NCBI GenBank assembly: GCA_913056315.1
Contig: CAJXMZ010000007.1
Coordinates: 1-33,657, forward strand
Length of the DNA stretch: 33,657 nt
Source: an uncultured Ectothiorhodospiraceae bacterium
GTDB lineage: Bacteria; Pseudomonadota; Gammaproteobacteria; Nitrococcales; Nitrococcaceae
Direction: 5' to 3'
Part shown: one piece after another, positions 28,769-33,657 of the stretch
Layout of the letters: the number at the start of each line of letters is the position of its first letter
Numbering within the stretch: position 1 is the first letter of the stretch
Made by a program: the position numbers and the translations under genes
Notes under the pieces: model-generated
The model's input: the letters and a program-made list of their open reading frames with translations, nothing else
What the model was told of the DNA's origin: nothing
Databases searched by the model: none

Positions 28769-29888
28769 GGCAATAGAGCACGATCGGAACGATTGCCATG
28801 CCGGGAATGTGGGTCAGGTCAGCAACGATGCCACCAAGCATTGGGATTAAAAAATTCGTAATCGCCCCAATGCCAAACATGCCTGCGGCCAGTGCTGCGG
28901 TTTGATTGCCCACCGCGTAAATAGGCGGCAGCCCAACCATAAGAATGAGTACCATGCCCGCGCTAATGCCTGCCGGTGCTAGCGCCAGTAGCCCGGGGAT
29001 GCCTGGGACAATGACAAAAAACGTCAGTGCGCTGAGCCCGAGCGCCATTAAAATAATGATCGGTCCCGCACGCCCAATCCAATGTCGTGATAGCCAAAAC
29101 ATTAATAGCGAGGCAATGAGCTGGGTGCCGTTGAGTAGGATTAAGCCCATGCTCAATAGCTCGCCTTCGCCGCGGCCGTTTAACACGGTGCCTAAGTAGG
29201 CATTGGTGCCAAAAAATAACGATCCACTGGCGCCCAGCAAGATGCCCAGCCGCCAAACCAGGGCTTCATTCCAAGCAGGCATCCAGCTGCCGGTATCCAC
29301 CGCGACTTCAGTGCGGGCTCGAGACAGGATTAGAAGGCCAAATGCCGGGATAATTGCCGGTAGCGACCAGAACAAAATCGCCAATCGCCAGTCCCCGTTA
29401 GCCAGCGGCAACATGACCGGCAGCGTCAGAGTCGATCCCAATACCTCGCCAATGAGCATGCCATTCATGTACACCGCGGTGCCAAAAGCGATGCGCTCAG
29501 GAATCCACTCAGTGAGCAGGGTGGGCAAGGCTGGTTGAATGCCGGCAATCCCAACCCCCATGATGGCGGTGGCAACAAACAGCATTGTCGTATCGCCTAG
29601 GCCACGCGCTGATGAGCTCGCCGCAACCAGTAGCAGCGCCATGAACAGCGTGTAACGCGCACCAATTCGGCTAATGAGCCATGAGGCGCCCAGCCCTGCG
29701 ATGGCCAGCATAAGAATTGGAAAAGTGGTGAGCGCGCCGGTGGCGGTTTGACTTAAACTAAGCTCTTGACCAATTAATGGCGCCAAAGGTGGTGCAACCA
29801 TAACCGTTAAGCGCAGGTACAAACCGGCGCCCCATAGCAACACCAAGGCCAACCAATCCGCGTGTTTTTGCTGCCCGATGACGGCCAT
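28683..29888 (-). CDS. MFS transporter (CynX/NimT-like)
   Basis: 12-TM-like MFS protein; LRLTVMVAPPLAPLIGQELSLSQTATGALTTFPILMLAIAGL. Confidence 0.8.
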   Translation of the reverse strand: MAVIGQQKHADWLALVLLWGAGLYLRLTVMVAPPLAPLIGQELSLSQTATGALTTFPILMLAIAGLGASWLISRIGARYTLFMALLLVAASSSARGLGDTTMLFVATAIMGVGIAGIQPALPTLLTEWIPERIAFGTAVYMNGMLIGEVLGSTLTLPVMLPLANGDWRLAILFWSLPAIIPAFGLLILSRARTEVAVDTGSWMPAWNEALVWRLGILLGASGSLFFGTNAYLGTVLNGRGEGELLSMGLILLNGTQLIASLLMFWLSRHWIGRAGPIIILMALGLSALTFFVIVPGIPGLLALAPAGISAGMVLILMVGLPPIYAVGNQTAALAAGMFGIGAITNFLIPMLGGIVADLTHIPGMAIVPIVLYCLIALPMARGLPPIHPAVYPKQKTSSAGC

Positions 29889-29938
29889 TAACGCCCCTTA
29901 ATTACAGATTGAAAGTGTATCACTGTGGAGCTGGAATC

Positions 29939-30178
29939 ATGCGCGAGCTCACTGACAATAACCAAACGCGCTGGCGAGTCGAGGTGTTATTCGCCTCGTA
30001 TGGAGCGTTTTACTTAATATTTAGCCCGGATGGCGCCGGTGAGCCATTTAAGCTTGCGATTGCTGCCGATTCACAGCGGCAAGCCGAACAAATGCTCGCG
30101 GCAATGGATAGCGAAGCGCTGGAAGCCAGTCTTGCGCAAGCCACACCGTTTAGCGAAACCACGGAGCTTGGCTTTTAA
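29939..30178 (+). CDS. Small uncharacterised protein (79 aa)
   Basis: MRELTDNNQTRWRVEVLFASYGAFYLIFSP... compact ORF, TAATG-coupled to the next ORF. Confidence 0.6.
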   Translation: MRELTDNNQTRWRVEVLFASYGAFYLIFSPDGAGEPFKLAIAADSQRQAEQMLAAMDSEALEASLAQATPFSETTELGF

Positions 30179-30426
30179 TGGATCAACCGGTCAGTTATCC
30201 CGGCGGGACCATCGACTTGCGCTTGCATCGCCCGCGCGAGCGCCTTGGGCTGATCGATCAACTGCTGGCCACCGTGCAAGCAGGCGAAGACGTGCTGCTT
30301 GTGTTCTCGGCACCCCCGCAGCGCCTGCCTGATCATATTCACTCGCGCTTTCCGGGACGTTTTGCGTTAAACCCGGTCAGCCAAGGCCCGGCGGTATGGA
30401 GTCTATGGGTTCAGCCTTTGCGCTAA
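30178..30426 (+). CDS. Small uncharacterised protein (82 aa)
   Basis: MDQPVSYPGGTIDLRLHRPRERLGLIDQLL...; start overlaps the upstream stop (TAATG). Confidence 0.55.
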   Translation: MDQPVSYPGGTIDLRLHRPRERLGLIDQLLATVQAGEDVLLVFSAPPQRLPDHIHSRFPGRFALNPVSQGPAVWSLWVQPLR

Positions 30427-31445
30427 TCGGCTTCATCCGTCGCGATGGCCAGCGCAATATCGAGCATGCGATGGGCAAATCCCCACTCATTATCAAACCA
30501 CCCCACCAGCTTGACCCAGTGGTTATCGATCACCCGAATTTGCGTCGCATCAACAATGACTGAATGCGCGTCGTGGGCAAAATCCACCGAGCTAACCGGG
30601 TCATGACACAGGGCCAAAATGCCTTGATACGCTTGGTTGCAGGATGCTTGTAGGGCGGCTTTAACCGCATCGACGTCGGTTGGTTGAGTGGTCTCAAGCG
30701 TCAAGTCCAGCGCTGAAACCGTGGTGGTGGGTACGCGCAAGTGCAAACACTCGACTTTGCCCTCAAGCCCGGGCATTAGCCGTGTGACACCTCGGGCCAG
30801 TGCGGTGTCCATTGGAACAACCGCATTGAGTGCGCTGCGAAAGCGTCGGGGGTCCTGGCCAACAAAGCTGTCAGTCACCGGCTGATCGTTCATGGCGGCA
30901 TGAATGGTCGTGGAGGCGACTCGCTGTAAACCCAGGGTTGAGTTAATCGTATCGAGCACGGGGATGAGCGCATTGGTTGTGCACGAACCTGCGGATAGGA
31001 TTTGTTGTTGAGTGCTGCGTTGGCTTTGGTTAAAGCCCATGATTAAGGTCAGATCAACGTCTGCCGAGGCCGGTTGCGAGAACAGCACACGTTGCGCTCC
31101 TGCCATTAAATGCTCGCTGGCACTGGCGCGCGTACCCGGCTGGCCGGAGCACTCCATAACCAAATCAATTCCCAATGTCTGCCAGGGCAATTCGGCTGCT
31201 GGGAGTCCGGGCAGTAGCTCTAGCGTGTATCCGTCGGCACAAAGCCTGCCATCGGTGATTGCCACCTCGCCAGGAAAGCGCCCATGCGCACTGTCATAGC
31301 GTGTGAGGTGAGCAACCGCGTCGGGATGGGCGGGCTCATTGATTGCAACAAACTCAAGCGCAGCGGTGTCTGCGCGAGTGTGTGCCGCACGCAATAGACT
31401 GCGGCCAATTCGTCCGTATCCATTAATGGCGATACGCAGCGTCAT
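30423..31445 (-). CDS. epd: Erythrose-4-phosphate dehydrogenase (GAPDH family)
   Basis: AINGYGRIGRSLLRA, SAGSCTTNALIPVLD, TTIHAAMNDQPVTDSF, VVPMDTALARGVTRLMPGLEGKVE, LVGWFDNEWGFAHRMLD. The Epd-type HxAMNDQ motif is present. Confidence 0.8.
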   Translation of the reverse strand: MTLRIAINGYGRIGRSLLRAAHTRADTAALEFVAINEPAHPDAVAHLTRYDSAHGRFPGEVAITDGRLCADGYTLELLPGLPAAELPWQTLGIDLVMECSGQPGTRASASEHLMAGAQRVLFSQPASADVDLTLIMGFNQSQRSTQQQILSAGSCTTNALIPVLDTINSTLGLQRVASTTIHAAMNDQPVTDSFVGQDPRRFRSALNAVVPMDTALARGVTRLMPGLEGKVECLHLRVPTTTVSALDLTLETTQPTDVDAVKAALQASCNQAYQGILALCHDPVSSVDFAHDAHSVIVDATQIRVIDNHWVKLVGWFDNEWGFAHRMLDIALAIATDEAD

Positions 31446-31525
31446 ATTTGGGCACCATCCCGACAAGCTAGGGGTGACTGTGGCATCCTTGCAGCGCTGG
31501 CAATAGTACCTGTACGAGTTTCGAT

Positions 31526-32284
31526 ATGGCAGAGCTTGAACATAGTCACCACCCTGATGCGATTCGTGAGCGCCTTGATGAGGGCCGCAAAACGAGCTAC
31601 CTACGCGATGCCATCTTGGGTGGCATTGATGGCTGCGTGACAACGTTTGCGGTTGTTGCCAGCGTGGCAGGGGCCGGTCTGCCTGGGGTGATCGCGCTCA
31701 GCCTTGGCTTGGCCAGTCTGATTGCCGATGGATTCAGCATGGGCGTGAGCAACTATCAAGGGGTGAAATCAGATCGCGATGCCCTAGAGCGGGCCCGAGC
31801 GACCGAAAATCGCCATATCCGATCGGTCCCCGACGGCGAGCGCGAAGAAGTGCGCCAGATTTTTGCCCGCAAGGGTTTTTCAGGCGACGTGCTCGAAGAG
31901 ATCGTTGAAACCATTTCTGCCGATGAAACGCTGTGGGTCGATACCATGTTGCGCGAGGAGCACGGCCTTGAGCTCGAGGGGGCTCAGCCGGTTCGCGCTG
32001 CGTTTTGGACCTTTGGCGCCTTTGTTCTAGTGGGCGCCGTCCCGCTTGTCCCTTTCGCATTGCCCAGCTTGGGGTTGGATATCGCTTTTGCGATTAGCAG
32101 CACGCTCACGGCAGCCACCTTTTTTGGAATTGGCTTTATTAAAGGCATGATTGTGGGTGAGCGTCGGCTGCAGTCTGGCCTAGAAACGCTGTTGATGGGT
32201 GGCGGTGCCGCCGTCATTGCGTATTTGGTTGGCGGTGTATTCGAACCAATGATGACCGAAATGGGCCTTGCGATTACGCGCTAA
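31526..32284 (+). CDS. VIT1/CCC1 family (Fe/Mn) transporter
   Basis: LRDAILGGIDGCVTTFAVVASVAGAGL, ADGFSMGVSNYQ, C-terminal IAYLVGG. Confidence 0.9.
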   Translation: MAELEHSHHPDAIRERLDEGRKTSYLRDAILGGIDGCVTTFAVVASVAGAGLPGVIALSLGLASLIADGFSMGVSNYQGVKSDRDALERARATENRHIRSVPDGEREEVRQIFARKGFSGDVLEEIVETISADETLWVDTMLREEHGLELEGAQPVRAAFWTFGAFVLVGAVPLVPFALPSLGLDIAFAISSTLTAATFFGIGFIKGMIVGERRLQSGLETLLMGGGAAVIAYLVGGVFEPMMTEMGLAITR

Positions 32285-32332
32285 GCGTTCGCTCACAGGC
32301 GCGAGTTGATAAAAGTAACCAAGGAGAGACTC

Positions 32333-32800
32333 ATGAGCGCAATTCCTGATGTTTTACTGGTCCCGGTGGATGGATCCGATGGTGCGGCCGATGCGGCGGG
32401 TTACGCCGGGGCGCTAGCTGCCCGTTTGAATGTGCCGGTGCGATTGTTGTTTGCCTTTCCCAAAGACCCGGTGGATATGTTTGGGATACCGACTGATGCA
32501 CCGCGGCCAGAGGAAGTCGAGTACTTCTCACCGGATGCCTTCGCCCGGTTGCGTGATAAAAGTGCCGAAAAAGCCTTTGCCGCGGCGCGTGAAGCGATCA
32601 CGGCCCATCCAGCGAGCGTTGAAGAGACCGTGCTTGCCGGCAGTGCGGCCGATGCCATTGTTGCGCATGCCAATAGCCAAGCAAATGCAATGATTGTGAT
32701 TGGCAGCCGTGGATTGAGTGGCGTTAAAGAGCTACTCCTGGGTAGCGTGAGTCAGCGGGTTTTGCACCACGCGGATTGTCCCGTTACGGTCGTGCGCTAA
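32333..32800 (+). CDS. Universal stress protein (UspA family)
   Basis: DVLLVPVDGSDGAADAAGYA...MIVIGSRGLSGVKELLLGSVSQRVLHHADCPVTVVR. Confidence 0.95.
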   Translation: MSAIPDVLLVPVDGSDGAADAAGYAGALAARLNVPVRLLFAFPKDPVDMFGIPTDAPRPEEVEYFSPDAFARLRDKSAEKAFAAAREAITAHPASVEETVLAGSAADAIVAHANSQANAMIVIGSRGLSGVKELLLGSVSQRVLHHADCPVTVVR

Positions 32801-32811
32801 TCTCCAAGCGC

Positions 32812-33324
32812 ATGGACACGGATGACGCCGCGCTGGCGCGGCTTGCCGAGCGGGTGGCTGATGCCCTGACTCAGCACGGACAAATGCTCATTACCGCAGA
32901 GTCGTGCACGGGCGGTTGGATTGCCAAGGTCTGCACCGACTTGCCCGGCAGCTCGGCTTGGTTTGCGCATGGTCTAGTGACTTACAGTAATGCGGCTAAG
33001 CAACGGTTGCTGGGGGTTAAAGCCCAGACGCTTGAGCGGGCGGGGGCAGTCAGTCGCGAGACCGCAGAAGCGATGGCCGCCGGCGCGGTTGCTAGCAGCA
33101 CCGATTGCCTTGGTATCGCGGTAACCGGTGTTGCGGGGCCCAGCGGTGGCAGCGTTGACAAGCCAGTCGGCACGGTCTGCTTGGCTTGGTCGCTATCGGG
33201 TGGCGTCATGCATAGTGAACAAGCACGCTTTCCCGGGGATCGCGAGGCGATTCGTCGGGCAAGCGTCGCGTACGCGTTGAGCCGCCTGCTCGATGGCTTA
33301 AATGGACAGATGAACGGGCATTAA
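32812..33324 (+). CDS. pncC: CinA-family nicotinamide-nucleotide amidase
   Basis: TAESCTGGWIAKVCTDLPGSSAWFAHGLVTYSNAAK...GIAVTGVAGPSGGS.DKPVGTVCLAW. Immediately upstream of recA. Confidence 0.93.
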   Translation: MDTDDAALARLAERVADALTQHGQMLITAESCTGGWIAKVCTDLPGSSAWFAHGLVTYSNAAKQRLLGVKAQTLERAGAVSRETAEAMAAGAVASSTDCLGIAVTGVAGPSGGSVDKPVGTVCLAWSLSGGVMHSEQARFPGDREAIRRASVAYALSRLLDGLNGQMNGH

Positions 33325-33408
33325 AAGACACCCGCTGGGGTGGGCGCTCTGCCCGGACTGTGGGATAATTATTACTACTTCTTAGACACGGCATACCAAG
33401 GGTTGGGC

Positions 33409-33657
33409 ATGGACGAAGATCGCAAAAAAGCCCTGGGCGCAGCACTGGGGCAAATCGAGAAGCAGTTTGGCAAGGGCGCTGTCATGCGTATGGGCGATGC
33501 CCGTGCAGTCGGCAACGTCCCGGTCATCTCTACCGGCTCGCTGACGCTTGATGTCGCCCTGGGTATCGGTGGTATCCCCCGTGGGCGTGTTATCGAAATT
33601 TACGGCCCTGAATCATCCGGCAAGACCACACTAACGCTGCAGGCCATCGCTGAGGCT
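33409..33657 (+). CDS. recA: Recombinase RecA, 3'-truncated by window edge
   Basis: [30 protein letters not shown]...[38 protein letters not shown]. Not listed in the ORF track because it runs off the window. Confidence 0.97.
   Translation, partial: MDEDRKKALGAALGQIEKQFGKGAVMRMGDARAVGNVPVISTGSLTLDVALGIGGIPRGRVIEIYGPESSGKTTLTLQAIAEA

Noticed and set aside
33325-33408. Possible LexA/SOS operator upstream of recA (CTGTGGGATAATTATTACTACTT)
   Set aside because: Contains a CTGT half and an AGTAGTAATA-like stretch on the reverse strand, but no symmetric match to a LexA box that I can support by eye.
1-33657. CRISPR arrays, rRNA, transposases, integrases, prophage genes
   Set aside because: None seen; the window is dominated by ordinary metabolic genes and the Tad-like locus. 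tRNAs could not be excluded rigorously without a covariance-model search.

Overview
This 33.7 kb window reads as a dense, mostly chromosomal, gammaproteobacterial-type segment (lineage is inferred from gene content only). In order it contains: the end of a PagL-like lipid A deacylase; an AEC-family permease; an SLC13-like permease; a class I glutamine amidotransferase; a complete Entner-Doudoroff block (zwf-pgl-glk divergent from edd-eda); a SUF operon (Rrf2 regulator-sufBCDS-sufU-sufT); a reduced, reordered Tad/Flp-type pilus locus on the minus strand directly downstream of gshA; an orphan phaB; a HlyU-family gene; a SAM methyltransferase; an MFS transporter; two small coupled uncharacterised ORFs; epd; a VIT/CCC1-family transporter; a universal stress protein; pncC; and the 5' part of recA. 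The region most worth follow-up is the Tad-like locus at 15705-25302. It has tadB/tadC, a DUF192 gene, a TPR lipoprotein, a pilin, TadG-like and TadE-like proteins, a secreted protein with an apparent internal duplication, a 42-aa membrane sORF missing from the supplied ORF track, cpaB, a secretin, and a CpaF ATPase with an N-terminal FHA-like domain whose phosphothreonine-contact residues look substituted. No TadZ or prepilin peptidase is visible in the window. Five of six convergent gene pairs overlap at their 3' ends. I saw no CRISPR arrays, rRNA, convincing tRNA or mobile elements.
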